Below, in pieces: positions 50,654 to 59,122 of a stretch of 64,000 bases of DNA. Made by a program: the position numbers and the translations under genes. The notes below the pieces were generated by a model. It did no database searches, had not been told where the DNA came from, and was given only the letters and a program-made list of their open reading frames with translations. The stretch comes from Novosphingobium sp. MD-1 (lineage in GTDB: Bacteria; Pseudomonadota; Alphaproteobacteria; Sphingomonadales; Sphingomonadaceae). The DNA lies in contig NZ_BBXA01000020.1 of NCBI RefSeq assembly GCF_001014975.1, positions 248,001 through 312,000 of the forward strand, in the 5' to 3' direction. The number at the start of each line of letters is the position of its first letter. The stretch's first letter is position 1.

Positions 50654-51511
50654 TTGTCCATCGGAGCACCGCCACCCGCACCGCAGCAGCCCGCAGGTCC
50701 GCACCGGATCGTCTTTGCCAACGAAAAGGGCGGCACCGGCAAGTCCACCACCGCCGTGCACGTGGCGGTCGCGCTCGCCTATCAGGGCGCGCGCGTGGCG
50801 GCGATCGACCTCGATGCGCGGCAGCGCACGCTGCACCGCTATCTGGAAAATCGCGCGGAAACGCAGAAGCGCCGGCAGATCGATCTGCCGACGGCGACGT
50901 TCGCGGTCTATGGCGGTGACAATGTTGACGAGCTTGAAGCGCTGACCGAACAGCTTTCCGCCGGGCACGATTTCATCGTGTTCGATACCCCGGGGCGTGA
51001 CGATCCGCTGGCCCGCCACGTCGCCACCCGTGCCGATACGCTGGTCACGCCGCTGAACGACAGCTTCGTGGATTTCGACCTGATCGGGCAGGTGGACGCG
51101 GAAACCTTCAAGGTCCGCCGCCTTTCGTTCTACGCCGAACTGATCTGGGAAGCCCGCAAGAAGCGCGCGATGACCACGATTCGCGAAGCGCGGCGCGAGA
51201 TGGACTGGGTGGTCGTGCGCAACCGCACCCAGCATATCGAGGCGCGCAACCAGCGCCGCATCGATCAGGCGCTGGTCGAACTGTCCAAGCGCGTCGGCTT
51301 CCGCATCGCCAGCGGCCTGTCCGAACGCGTGATCTATCGCGAACTGTTCCCGTCGGGTCTGACGCTGCTCGACAAGGGTCATCTCGGCGAACTCGGCACC
51401 AGCCACCTTGTGGCGCGGCAGGAGCTGCGCTCGCTGGTCGCGGGCCTCAACCTGCCGATGCCCACCGGCGCGCTCGGCGCTCATGCGGGGACGCTGGAAA
51501 GCGCCGCATGA
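50654..51511 (+). CDS. mipZ: MipZ-like ParA-family division ATPase
   Basis: About 285 residues from a TTG at 50654; the true start is uncertain because no ATG precedes the conserved region. The deviant Walker A is HRIVFANEKGGTGKSTTAVHVAVALAYQGARVAAIDLDARQRTLHRYLENRAE, then DFIVFDTPGRDDPLARHVATRADTLVTPLNDSFVDFDLIGQ. This is the MipZ pattern. MipZ binds ParB at the origins and, in its ATP-bound form, blocks FtsZ assembly near the poles to centre division in alphaproteobacteria. ATGA overlap couples it to the J-domain gene. Confidence 0.9.
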   Translation: MSIGAPPPAPQQPAGPHRIVFANEKGGTGKSTTAVHVAVALAYQGARVAAIDLDARQRTLHRYLENRAETQKRRQIDLPTATFAVYGGDNVDELEALTEQLSAGHDFIVFDTPGRDDPLARHVATRADTLVTPLNDSFVDFDLIGQVDAETFKVRRLSFYAELIWEARKKRAMTTIREARREMDWVVVRNRTQHIEARNQRRIDQALVELSKRVGFRIASGLSERVIYRELFPSGLTLLDKGHLGELGTSHLVARQELRSLVAGLNLPMPTGALGAHAGTLESAA

Positions 51512-51792
51512 TCAAGCTGATCTGGCTTGCGGTCCTGGCCAGTGTCGCCGTGCGATTGCTTGCCGGGCGCTGGCCATGGGAACTGTGGCGCGACAGCGAG
51601 CGCGCCGGCGCCGAAAGCCGTGCGCGCACGCTGCTGGGCGTGCCCCCGCAAGCCTCGCGGGATGACATCGTGGAGGCTCATCGCCGCCGGATCGCACAGG
51701 TCCATCCGGATCGTGGCGGCTCGTCGGAAGCGGTCCACGAAGCCAATGCCGCACGCGATCTCCTGCTCGGGCGGCTGGCGGAGCGGCGGTGA
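51508..51792 (+). CDS. Short membrane-anchored J-domain protein
   Basis: 94 residues. An N-terminal membrane helix (IKLIWLAVLASVAVRLLAG) is followed by a J-domain with helix II, the HPD signature in AQVHPDRGGS and a short helix III. Size and layout resemble the Tim14/Pam18-like DnaJ proteins of alphaproteobacteria, which would stimulate an Hsp70 at the membrane. It overlaps the mipZ stop codon and precedes the phosphomannomutase gene by 40 bases. Confidence 0.85.
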   Translation: MIKLIWLAVLASVAVRLLAGRWPWELWRDSERAGAESRARTLLGVPPQASRDDIVEAHRRRIAQVHPDRGGSSEAVHEANAARDLLLGRLAERR

Positions 51793-51832
51793 CATCGCCC
51801 GTGCGGCCGCCGCGTCGACGGGGCGGCGGATC

Positions 51833-53236
51833 ATGACGCACCGTTTTCATCCCTCCATCCTGCGCGAATACGACATCCGCGGCGTGGTCGGGCAAACGCT
51901 GGGCGAAGCCGACGCCCGCGCGATCGGGCAGACGTTCGGAACCCGTGCCCGGGCGGAAGCCGAAGCGCCGCGCATCGTGGTGGGCCGCGATGGCCGGCTG
52001 AGTTCGCCCGCGCTGGAGCAGGCGCTGGTGGAAGGGTTGCTCTCCGCCGGCGTCGATGTCGTGCGGATCGGGCTGTGCCCCACCCCGATGCTCTACTTCG
52101 CCGAAGCGACGCTGGACGGCGTTACCGGCGGCATCCAGGTCACGGGCAGCCACAATCCGGCCGACCAGAACGGCTTCAAGTTCGTGCTGCGGGGCCGCCC
52201 GTTCTTTGGCGAAGCCATCGCGGAACTCGCTTCCATGGCGCAGGCGGGGAACCATGCCACGGGCACGGGGCAGGTCACCGACGCCGCGGTGATCGACAGC
52301 TACGTCGCCACGCTGCTCGCGGCTCTCGATGGGATCGAACCCGCCGTGCTCGGCGGGTTGCGGATCGGCTGGGATGCCGGCAACGGCGCCGCCGGCCCGG
52401 TGGTCGACAGGCTGGTGGAGCGGATGCCCGGCTTTCATGTCCGCCTGCATACCGCAGTGGACGGCCGCTTCCCCAACCACCATCCCGACCCGACGGTGGA
52501 AGCCAATCTGGACGACCTGCGCGATACCGTGGCCGCGCACGCATTGCAGTTCGGCGTCGCGTTCGACGGGGACGGCGACCGGATCGGCGTGGTCGACAGT
52601 GTGGGCCGCGTGATCTGGGGCGATCAGCTGATGATGATTTTCGCCGAGGACGTGCTGCAAGCGCGCCCCGGCGCCGCGATCGTGGCCGACGTGAAAGCCA
52701 GCAACCATCTGTTCGCGCGCATCCGCGCGCTGGGCGGACAGGCCCACATGTGGAAGACCGGCCACAGCCTGATCAAATCCCGCATGGCCGAAATCGGCGC
52801 GCCGCTGGGCGGCGAGATGACGGGGCATATCTGCTTTGCCGATAGCTACTTCGGCTTCGACGACGCGCTCTATGCCGCGATCCGGCTGATCGTCGCCACC
52901 GTGCGGCTGGGCCGGTCGGTCACGGCGCTCCGCGGCGCGATGCCCGAATCGGTCAATACGCCCGAACTGCGCTTTCCCGTGGCGGAGGAGCGCAAGTTCG
53001 CGGTGATCGCTGACGTGACGGAGCGCCTGCGCCAGAGCGGCGCCGCGGTCGAGACCATCGACGGGGCGCGCGTGACAACACCCGACGGCTGGTGGCTGCT
53101 GCGCGCATCCAACACGCAGGCCGCGCTGACCGCGCGCGCCGAAAGCGACGATGCGGATGGCCTGGCGCGGTTGCTGGACGCGATCGACGCGCAACTTGCC
53201 GCATCGGGCGTCGCGCGCGAAGCGGGGCTCCCTTGA
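51833..53236 (+). CDS. Phosphomannomutase/phosphoglucomutase
   Basis: 467 residues of the alpha-D-phosphohexomutase family: domain 1 with FHPSILREYDIRGVVGQTL and the catalytic phosphoserine in GIQVTGSHNPADQNGFKF, domain 2 with the Mg-binding FDGDGDRIGVVD, domain 3 with the sugar-binding GGEMTGHICF, and domain 4 with the phosphate-binding RASNTQAALTARAE. It interconverts 1- and 6-phosphates of mannose or glucose and feeds exopolysaccharide and LPS sugars. In sphingomonads the homologue PgmG supports gellan-type polysaccharides. The start is the ATG at 51833. Confidence 0.94.
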   Translation: MTHRFHPSILREYDIRGVVGQTLGEADARAIGQTFGTRARAEAEAPRIVVGRDGRLSSPALEQALVEGLLSAGVDVVRIGLCPTPMLYFAEATLDGVTGGIQVTGSHNPADQNGFKFVLRGRPFFGEAIAELASMAQAGNHATGTGQVTDAAVIDSYVATLLAALDGIEPAVLGGLRIGWDAGNGAAGPVVDRLVERMPGFHVRLHTAVDGRFPNHHPDPTVEANLDDLRDTVAAHALQFGVAFDGDGDRIGVVDSVGRVIWGDQLMMIFAEDVLQARPGAAIVADVKASNHLFARIRALGGQAHMWKTGHSLIKSRMAEIGAPLGGEMTGHICFADSYFGFDDALYAAIRLIVATVRLGRSVTALRGAMPESVNTPELRFPVAEERKFAVIADVTERLRQSGAAVETIDGARVTTPDGWWLLRASNTQAALTARAESDDADGLARLLDAIDAQLAASGVAREAGLP

Positions 53237-53254
53237 TCGAAACAAGTCCGGAAA

Positions 53255-53283
53255 GGGGGCGCCTCCGCGGGCGGAAGCGCCCC
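53255..53283 (+). terminator. Hairpin after the phosphohexomutase gene, possible terminator without a T-run
   Basis: GGGGCGCCTCCGC, GG, GCGGAAGCGCCCC: a strong stem with one internal mismatch, 19 bases after the stop codon. No U-rich tail follows, so termination is uncertain. Confidence 0.4.
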
Positions 53284-53450
53284 ACCGGGGCCAACACCAG
53301 GATGGAGGCTCGGCTCCGGCAATACCGCGCAGACCCGTATTGTTCCAATTCAGGACACTATAGAGCTTTCCCGCGCGCAGGTCAGTCCCGAAATTTCAGC
53401 GGGCTACGCCTTTTTGGCCCGTTCCGGACAAATTGTGCGATATTTCAACG

Positions 53451-55898
53451 ATGAATAGAGGCGCAATTCCCCCCGAAATCAGCGCTTGGTTCGCCACGCG
53501 AAACTGGCGCGTCCGGCGGCACCAATGCGACATGCTCTCCGCCGACGACTCGCGGCGGCACGCCCTGCTCGTGGCCGATACTGGCGCGGGCAAGACCCTG
53601 GCGGGTTTCCTTCCGACGCTCGCGGCATTCGCGCCATCGCGGCTGGGTGGGATGCCTCCTCCCGACAGCCTCCACACGCTCTACGTTTCGCCGCTCAAGG
53701 CGTTGGCGCACGACGTTCAGCGCAATCTCATGGCGCCGGTGGAAGCGATCGGCCTGCCGATCCGCATTGAAACGCGCAGCGGCGATACCCCATCGGACCG
53801 CAAGGCCCGTCAGCGCGCCCGTCCGCCGCACGTGCTGCTGACCACGCCCGAATCGCTATCGCTGCTGCTGAGCTATCCCGAAGCGCAGACGATGTTCGCC
53901 GGCCTGCAGCGCATCGTCATCGACGAGGTCCATGCCTTCGCCTCGGGCAAGCGGGGCGATCTGCTGGCGCTGGCGATGACCCGGTTGCAGGCGATCGCCC
54001 CGCAACTGCGTCGCAGCGCGCTGTCGGCAACCGTGGCCGATCCGGACGCCTACCGGCGATGGCTGGCGCCAGGTGGAGATGCGGCGGCGGTTACGCTGGT
54101 CGAGGGGGAGCCCGGCGCGCCGCCGGAAGTCGATATCCTGCTGCCGGTGGAGCAGCGCGTCCCCTGGGGCGGGCACGCCGCCGCGTGGGCGGTGCCACAG
54201 CTTATGGACGCGATCCGCGCCAACCGGACGACGCTGGTCTTCACCAACACGCGGTTCCTGGCCGAATTCATCTTCGAAAAGCTGTGGGACGCGAACGAGG
54301 ATCACCTGCCGATCGGCATTCACCACGGCTCGCTGTCGAAAGAGGCGCGGCGCAAGGTGGAAGGCGCGATGGCACGGGGAGAACTGCGCGCGCTGGTCGC
54401 CACCGCCAGCCTCGATCTTGGCGTCGACTGGGGCGATATCGATCTCGTCGTGCAAATGGGCGCACCCAAGGGGTCGTCGCGGCTGATGCAGCGGATCGGG
54501 CGCGCCAACCATCGGCTCGACCAACCGAGCCGCGCGCTGCTGGTGCCCGGCAACCGCTTCGAATTTCTGGAAGCCACGGCGGCGCAGGACGCGGTGCGCG
54601 AAGGCCAGCGCGATGGCGAGGAGTTCCGCGCGGGCGGCCTCGACGTGCTGGCGCAGCATGTCATGGCCTGCGCCTGCGCGGGGCCGTTCGACGAGGCCGC
54701 GCTGCTGGCCGAAGTGCGTTCGTCCGATGCCTATGCCTGGATCGACGATGCGATCTGGAAGCGCGTGCTCGCGTTCGTGGCCACCGGCGGCTACGCGTTG
54801 CGCGCCTACGACCGGTTCCGGAGAATCGTGCCCGGGAACGACGGAACGTGGCGCCTCGCGCATCCCGAACACGCCGCGCGGTTCCGCATCAACGCCGGGA
54901 TCATCATCGATTCCGAAATGCTGGAGGTTCGATTCCGCAACGGGCGTTCGCTGGGGCGGGTGGAGGAAGGCTTCGGCGCCGCGCTCAGCCCCGGCGACAC
55001 GTTTCGCTTTGCCGGGCTGGACCTGGAAGTGGAAAGCGTGCGCGATCTGGATCTGATCGTGCGCGCGGCAAAGGCATCGGGCCGCATCCCCAGCTACATG
55101 GGCGCTCGGATGCCGCTCACCACCCACCTTTCGGACCGGGTGCGCGCGATGATCGTCGATCGGGCAGGATGGGCGCGCTTCCCGGATGACGTGCGCGAAT
55201 GGCTTGAAATGCAGGACTGGCGCAGCCGCCTGCCCGGCCCGGGCGACTTGCTGGTCGAAAGCTTCCCCCACGCCGGCCGCCACTACACCACCTATTACAC
55301 GTTCGAAGGCTGGAACGCGAACCAGTCGCTGGGCATGCTGATCACGCGGCGCATGGAGGACCAGGGGCTCGGACCGATGGGCTTCGTCGCCAACGACTAT
55401 TCGCTGGCAGTCTGGGGCCTGCGGCCGGTGGACGATCCGGCCAGCCTGCTTTCGCCCGACATTCTCTCGCACGAGTTCGTCGAATGGGTGCAGAACTCCT
55501 ACATGCTGCGGCGCGCGTTCCGCGAAGTGGCGGTGATTTCAGGGCTGGTCGAGCGACAGCAGCCCGGTCAAGGGCGATCGGGGCGCAAGAGCGGCCGGCA
55601 GGTCACCTTCTCGACCGATCTGATCTACGACGTGCTGTGCAAGTACGAGCCGGACCACGTGCTGATCCAGGCCGCCTGGGCCGACGCACGGGCGCGGCTG
55701 ACCGACGTGGGCCGGCTTGCCGATCTGCTGGAACGCGCCTCCGGGCAGCTCGTCCACGTTCGGCTGGATCGGGTCAGCCCGATGGCCGTGCCGGTAATGG
55801 TGATGATCGGCCGCGAGAGCCTGCCCGCCGGCGCGGCCGACGAGGAATTGCTGATCGAAGCCGAAACGCTGGCCGCCGCCGCGATGCGTCCGGCTTGA
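53451..55898 (+). CDS. Lhr-type DEXH-box DNA helicase (ligase-associated family)
   Basis: 815 residues from the ATG at 53451; a TTG six codons earlier is possible. Superfamily 2 helicase motifs: Q-motif region WRVRRHQCDML, Walker A LLVADTGAGKTLAGFLP, DEVH box VIDEVHAFASGKRGDL, motif III RRSALSATVADP, then RecA2 motifs TLVFTNTRFLAEF, ALVATASLDLGVDWGDIDLVVQMGAPKGSSRLMQRIGRANHR. The C-terminal winged-helix and Lhr-specific beta domains follow. Relatives act in DNA repair and are often linked to an ATP-dependent DNA ligase and a PdeM phosphoesterase; neither is present here. Confidence 0.88.
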   Translation: MNRGAIPPEISAWFATRNWRVRRHQCDMLSADDSRRHALLVADTGAGKTLAGFLPTLAAFAPSRLGGMPPPDSLHTLYVSPLKALAHDVQRNLMAPVEAIGLPIRIETRSGDTPSDRKARQRARPPHVLLTTPESLSLLLSYPEAQTMFAGLQRIVIDEVHAFASGKRGDLLALAMTRLQAIAPQLRRSALSATVADPDAYRRWLAPGGDAAAVTLVEGEPGAPPEVDILLPVEQRVPWGGHAAAWAVPQLMDAIRANRTTLVFTNTRFLAEFIFEKLWDANEDHLPIGIHHGSLSKEARRKVEGAMARGELRALVATASLDLGVDWGDIDLVVQMGAPKGSSRLMQRIGRANHRLDQPSRALLVPGNRFEFLEATAAQDAVREGQRDGEEFRAGGLDVLAQHVMACACAGPFDEAALLAEVRSSDAYAWIDDAIWKRVLAFVATGGYALRAYDRFRRIVPGNDGTWRLAHPEHAARFRINAGIIIDSEMLEVRFRNGRSLGRVEEGFGAALSPGDTFRFAGLDLEVESVRDLDLIVRAAKASGRIPSYMGARMPLTTHLSDRVRAMIVDRAGWARFPDDVREWLEMQDWRSRLPGPGDLLVESFPHAGRHYTTYYTFEGWNANQSLGMLITRRMEDQGLGPMGFVANDYSLAVWGLRPVDDPASLLSPDILSHEFVEWVQNSYMLRRAFREVAVISGLVERQQPGQGRSGRKSGRQVTFSTDLIYDVLCKYEPDHVLIQAAWADARARLTDVGRLADLLERASGQLVHVRLDRVSPMAVPVMVMIGRESLPAGAADEELLIEAETLAAAAMRPA

Positions 55899-55915
55899 TA
55901 CGCTGCGAACGTAGA

Positions 55916-56003
55916 GATTTCCCACCCCCAACCCCTCCCGCAAGCGGGAGGGGAGCGAGACTTGCGCTGCCGTAGGCGGCGCTGGTCGCAGCGGGGTGAG
56001 CCA
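55916..56003 (-). repeat. Dispersed GC-rich hairpin repeat, copy 2
   Basis: Opposite orientation to the copy at 24417-24536. Read leftward it gives GCTGCGACCAGCGCCGCCTACG, GCAGCGCAAGTCTCGCTCCCCT, CCCGCTTGCGGGAGGGG and GTTGGGGGTGGGAAAT, matching copy 1 block by block, with a single hairpin instead of two. It lies in the 201-base convergent gap between the helicase and exbD genes. Confidence 0.75.
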
Positions 56004-56035
56004 GCTACGCTTCACGCGTTCAAACTGCGCAACCC

Positions 56036-56070
56036 CCAAAAGCAAAGGGGGACGGATTGCTCCGTCCCCC
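56036..56070 (-). terminator. Rho-independent terminator of the exb operon
   Basis: Read leftward: GGGGGACGGA, loop GCAA, TCCGTCCCCC, then TTTGCTTTT. It is 30 bases after the last exbD stop. Confidence 0.88.
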
Positions 56071-56099
56071 CTCGTTCGTTCCCGCAAGGGGCGCGATGC

Positions 56100-56540
56100 T
56101 TATTCGCCGGCCTTCTGGAAGGTGGCGAAGTTCTCGTTGCCGACGAAGCCGAACTTCGTGACCTTCGAATCCGTGATGATCTTCAGGATCCGGTTCGCGG
56201 TCTCGTAGCTGGCGTATTCTTCCGGCTGGAACTGCAGTTCCGGTTCCGGATTCATCGCCTTGGTGGCCGACAGCAGCGAAACGAGCTGGCCTTCCGTCGT
56301 CGGCGCGCCGTTCCAGAGGATCTGGCCGGCGGTCGTGAGAACAAGCTTGTTCTTGACCGGATCGACCTTCTGGTCCGGGTTCGGCGGGCTTGCCTGCGGG
56401 AGGTTGATGTTGACCGCGTGGGTGGCCACGGGGATGGTGATGATGAACATGATGAGGAGAACGAGCATGACGTCGATCAACGGCGTCGTGTTCATTTCCA
56501 TCATCGGCGAGCCATCATCCTTGCCGCCGCTCATTGCCAT
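56100..56540 (-). CDS. exbD: ExbD/TolR family biopolymer transporter, second copy
   Basis: 146 residues with one N-terminal membrane helix (TTPLIDVMLVLLIMFIITIPVATHAV) carrying the conserved proton-path Asp in PLIDVMLVLL, then a periplasmic domain. It works with ExbB and TonB to couple proton flow to outer-membrane receptors. It follows the first exbD gene by 54 bases. Two successive exbD genes after exbB are usual in sphingomonads; this one is shorter and has a less elaborate C-terminal domain. Confidence 0.9.
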   Translation of the reverse strand: MAMSGGKDDGSPMMEMNTTPLIDVMLVLLIMFIITIPVATHAVNINLPQASPPNPDQKVDPVKNKLVLTTAGQILWNGAPTTEGQLVSLLSATKAMNPEPELQFQPEEYASYETANRILKIITDSKVTKFGFVGNENFATFQKAGE

Positions 56541-56594
56541 AAGGAGTTACTCCTGTTCGCTCTCTGGCCTGGTGTAACCGTTCGGTGACGGACG

Positions 56595-57122
56595 TCAGCC
56601 GTTCGGATCGACCGGGGTCGAGATGAAGCCGACCTTGGGGTAGCCCGCGGCCTGCACGTTGTAGATCGCACCGGCGATGCACTTCCACGGAACGTTGACG
56701 TCGCCGCGAATGTGCACTTCGGGGATCTTTTCCGGGTCCATGTTGGCGGCGCCGCCTTCACGCTTCACGATCGCATCGAGACGATCGAAAGCCTGCTTGT
56801 ACAGCTCCTGGTTGTCCACCGGCGTGATATTGTTGAAATAGACGCGGCACTGGCCGTTACGCGTCGAACCCTCGTAGCCAGGCTCCTTGGGGCTGCGCCC
56901 CGAGGCATCCGTGGAAACGACCGAGAGCATCAGGTTTTCGACCTTGTTCTGCGATTCCTCGGAGACAAGGATCGGAACCTTCAGCTTTTCGACCGTCTGG
57001 ATCGCGACTGGCACCGCGATGAGGAAGATGATCAGCAGCACGAGCATCACGTCCACGAGCGGCGTGGTGTTGATGTCCGACATCGGGCGCTCTTCGCCGC
57101 CGCCACCTACAGACATTGCCAT
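56595..57122 (-). CDS. exbD: ExbD/TolR family biopolymer transporter, first copy
   Basis: 175 residues. The N-terminal part has SDINTTPLVDVMLVLLIIFLIAVPVAI, with the key Asp in PLVDVMLVLL. The periplasmic part includes MDPEKIPEVHIRGDVNVPWKCIAGAIYNVQAAGYPKVGFI, typical of ExbD. It stands between exbB and the second exbD, with a GC-rich hairpin in the exbB-exbD gap that might adjust their relative expression. Confidence 0.92.
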   Translation of the reverse strand: MAMSVGGGGEERPMSDINTTPLVDVMLVLLIIFLIAVPVAIQTVEKLKVPILVSEESQNKVENLMLSVVSTDASGRSPKEPGYEGSTRNGQCRVYFNNITPVDNQELYKQAFDRLDAIVKREGGAANMDPEKIPEVHIRGDVNVPWKCIAGAIYNVQAAGYPKVGFISTPVDPNG

Positions 57123-57221
57123 TGGTTACATCCTATCCGATTTGAGCCACGGGAGGGCCGGAGGTTCGGTTCGCGGTTCCCCGCCAACCTGGGCCTCCGG
57201 CAAGACCCGTGTTCCGGACAG

Positions 57222-57243
57222 GACCGGCGGCGAACCGCCGGTC
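57222..57243. other. Perfect hairpin in the exbB-exbD gap
   Basis: GACCGGCGG, CGAA, CCGCCGGTC: nine-base perfect stem with a four-base loop, between the exbB stop and the exbD start (132-base gap). No T-run on either side. It may protect or limit the polycistronic message. Confidence 0.5.
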
Positions 57244-57254
57244 CCGGCTTTCGA

Positions 57255-58016
57255 TTACTTCTTGACCGGAGCCGCGGCGGCCGGAGCAGCCGGCTTGGCA
57301 GCGGGAGCGGCCGGAAGAGCCGGCTTCACCACGCCCTTCGAGGCGAGGTTCGCGAGAACGTCGGTGCTGAAGCCGGTCAGCAGTTCGGCAACGCGCTTGT
57401 TGCGGCTCTGCAGGTAGTTGTAGGCAAGCACGGCCGGAACGGCGACGAGCAGACCCAGCGCGGTCATGATCAGAGCTTCACCGACCGGACCCGCGACCTT
57501 GTCGATCGAGGCCGAACCGGCGAGACCGATCGCGATCAGGGCGCGATAGATGCCGACGACGGTACCGAACAGACCGATGAACGGCGCGGTAGCACCCACG
57601 GTCGCGAGGAACGGCAGGCCGCCAGCGAGCTTGGCGTTGATCGTGGCTTCCGAACGGGCGAGCGAACCGTGCAGCCAGTCGTGGGCTTCGGTGGCGTCCA
57701 TCTTCGAAACCTGTTCGTCGGCGGCGATACCGTCGTCGACGACCTGGCGCCAGGCCGAGTTCTTCTCGAGCTTGGTGGCGCCTTCCTTCAGCGAGGCGGC
57801 GCGCCAGAAACCGGCGATGCTCTTGTACTGGCCCAGGATCTTCTGCTGTTCGAAGAACTTGGTGAACAGGATGAAGAACGAACCGAACGACATGATGCCG
57901 AGGATCACGACGGTGGCGTAGGAAATGAAACCGCCGGCCTGAAGGGCTTCGACGAAGCCGAACTTGTTCTGCGGCGCGGCATCGGTGGCCGCAGCGGCGA
58001 GAGTCTGGATAAACAT
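57255..58016 (-). CDS. exbB: MotA/TolQ/ExbB proton channel family protein
   Basis: 253 residues. Three membrane helices (GGFISYATVVILGIMSFGSFFILFTKF, ATVGATAPFIGLFGTVVGIYRALIAI, VGEALIMTALGLLVAVPAVLAYNYL) with the family signature GLFGTVVGI and GEALIMTALGLLVAVPAV. An Ala/Pro-rich C-terminal tail follows (PAAPAAKPAAPAAAAPVKK). It forms the pentameric proton channel that powers TonB. The gene sits between tonB and exbD. Confidence 0.94.
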   Translation of the reverse strand: MFIQTLAAAATDAAPQNKFGFVEALQAGGFISYATVVILGIMSFGSFFILFTKFFEQQKILGQYKSIAGFWRAASLKEGATKLEKNSAWRQVVDDGIAADEQVSKMDATEAHDWLHGSLARSEATINAKLAGGLPFLATVGATAPFIGLFGTVVGIYRALIAIGLAGSASIDKVAGPVGEALIMTALGLLVAVPAVLAYNYLQSRNKRVAELLTGFSTDVLANLASKGVVKPALPAAPAAKPAAPAAAAPVKK

Positions 58017-58105
58017 TCGGGTCTTCCTCTCAAAATCAAGTCAAAGTGCGAAAAGCTGATGATCGCGGAGAACGCTATTTCAAAACTTCCCCGGGGTCTG
58101 CCGGA

Positions 58106-58771
58106 TCAATCCTTCGGGATGACCCAGCGGATCGAGCTTGCGTAGCTACCCGTGGTCGGATTGCCCTCGCCATCGGTGGCCGGAGTGAAGCGCGCGCGAC
58201 GACGGACGTTCGCGCAGGTCGCATCGTCCAGATCAGGGCTGCCGCTCGACTTGGTGATCTGACAATCGACCACCTTGCCGTCGGTACCGATGGAGACACG
58301 GAAGCCCGTGACGCCTTCGCGTTCTTCACGCAGCGCGCGCGAAGGATAGTCGTTCGACGTCGCCCAGTTTGCCGGACTGCCCTTCGGCGAAGCGCCCTTG
58401 GGCTGGAACCGGGGAGGCGGCGGCGGCGGCGGCGCGGCGGGAGCCGGCGGCAGCACGACAGGCGCAGGCGCAACGACCGGCGGCGGCGTGGTAACGGCCT
58501 GAACCTGCGGAGCCGGCGCGTTAAAGCTGATCGGCGGCGGCGGAGCCACGATCGGCGGCGGCGGCGTATCCTGCTTCGGCGGCGGAGGCGGCGGTTCCTC
58601 CGGCGGCTTGTCTTCCTCGATCTTGACCGCCGAGGTCACCTCTTTCACCTTCTTGAACGCCGAGTACGCCAGCCCGCTCACCAGCGCATAGCCAACGACG
58701 ACATGAAGGATCGCGACGATGATGAGCGCGGTGATCTTGTTACCGCTCATCTGTTGGTCAGCGTATGCCAT
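58106..58771 (-). CDS. tonB: TonB energy-transducing protein
   Basis: 221 residues. An N-terminal helix (KITALIIVAILHVVVGYALVSGL), with the ILH segment where a His contacts ExbB, a long Pro-rich periplasmic spacer (PPEEPPPPPPKQDTPPPPIV and more), and a C-terminal domain with REEREGVTGFRVSIGTDGKVVDCQITKSSGSPDLDDATC, the TonB family fold. GGAG lies seven bases before the ATG. First gene of a tonB-exbB-exbD-exbD operon that energises receptors such as the one at 44.5-47.3 kb. Confidence 0.94.
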   Translation of the reverse strand: MAYADQQMSGNKITALIIVAILHVVVGYALVSGLAYSAFKKVKEVTSAVKIEEDKPPEEPPPPPPKQDTPPPPIVAPPPPISFNAPAPQVQAVTTPPPVVAPAPVVLPPAPAAPPPPPPPRFQPKGASPKGSPANWATSNDYPSRALREEREGVTGFRVSIGTDGKVVDCQITKSSGSPDLDDATCANVRRRARFTPATDGEGNPTTGSYASSIRWVIPKD

Positions 58772-59122
58772 TCAGCTCCAATACTCCATGATCCTCCACT
58801 CCGGTCCCGAACCGACGCACCCCCCGGTGCGCCGATTCCGGCCAAAGCAGAGCCTTCGGACAGAATCACCGTTCCATCCGACTGGCCAAACCAATAGAAT
58901 TCAATCCACCCTGCCGGCAACCCGGTTACCGCCGACATCGGGCGCAAGGAGCCCGGCGGCGGCATCTCGGACTTGTGTTTTCAGCATTGCCCGAACGGGG
59001 CGAGCTTTAACGCCGAAGGCAAAGGCGCGCAAATGCTTTTCCGGTTAAGGTTCGATTCACGGTTGCACTGTCTGAAAATCCGGAAAAAACCGACGTACCT
59101 GATCACAGCGGAAGGACCGCCC
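58772..59122. other. 351-base divergent intergenic region upstream of tonB
   Basis: Contains the tonB ribosome site and promoter region on the left and the leader of the secreted-protein gene on the right (GAAGGA before its ATG). An open frame from 58973 continues into the latter but has no conserved content. I see no RNA gene or long repeat, and no convincing Fur box. Confidence 0.5.
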
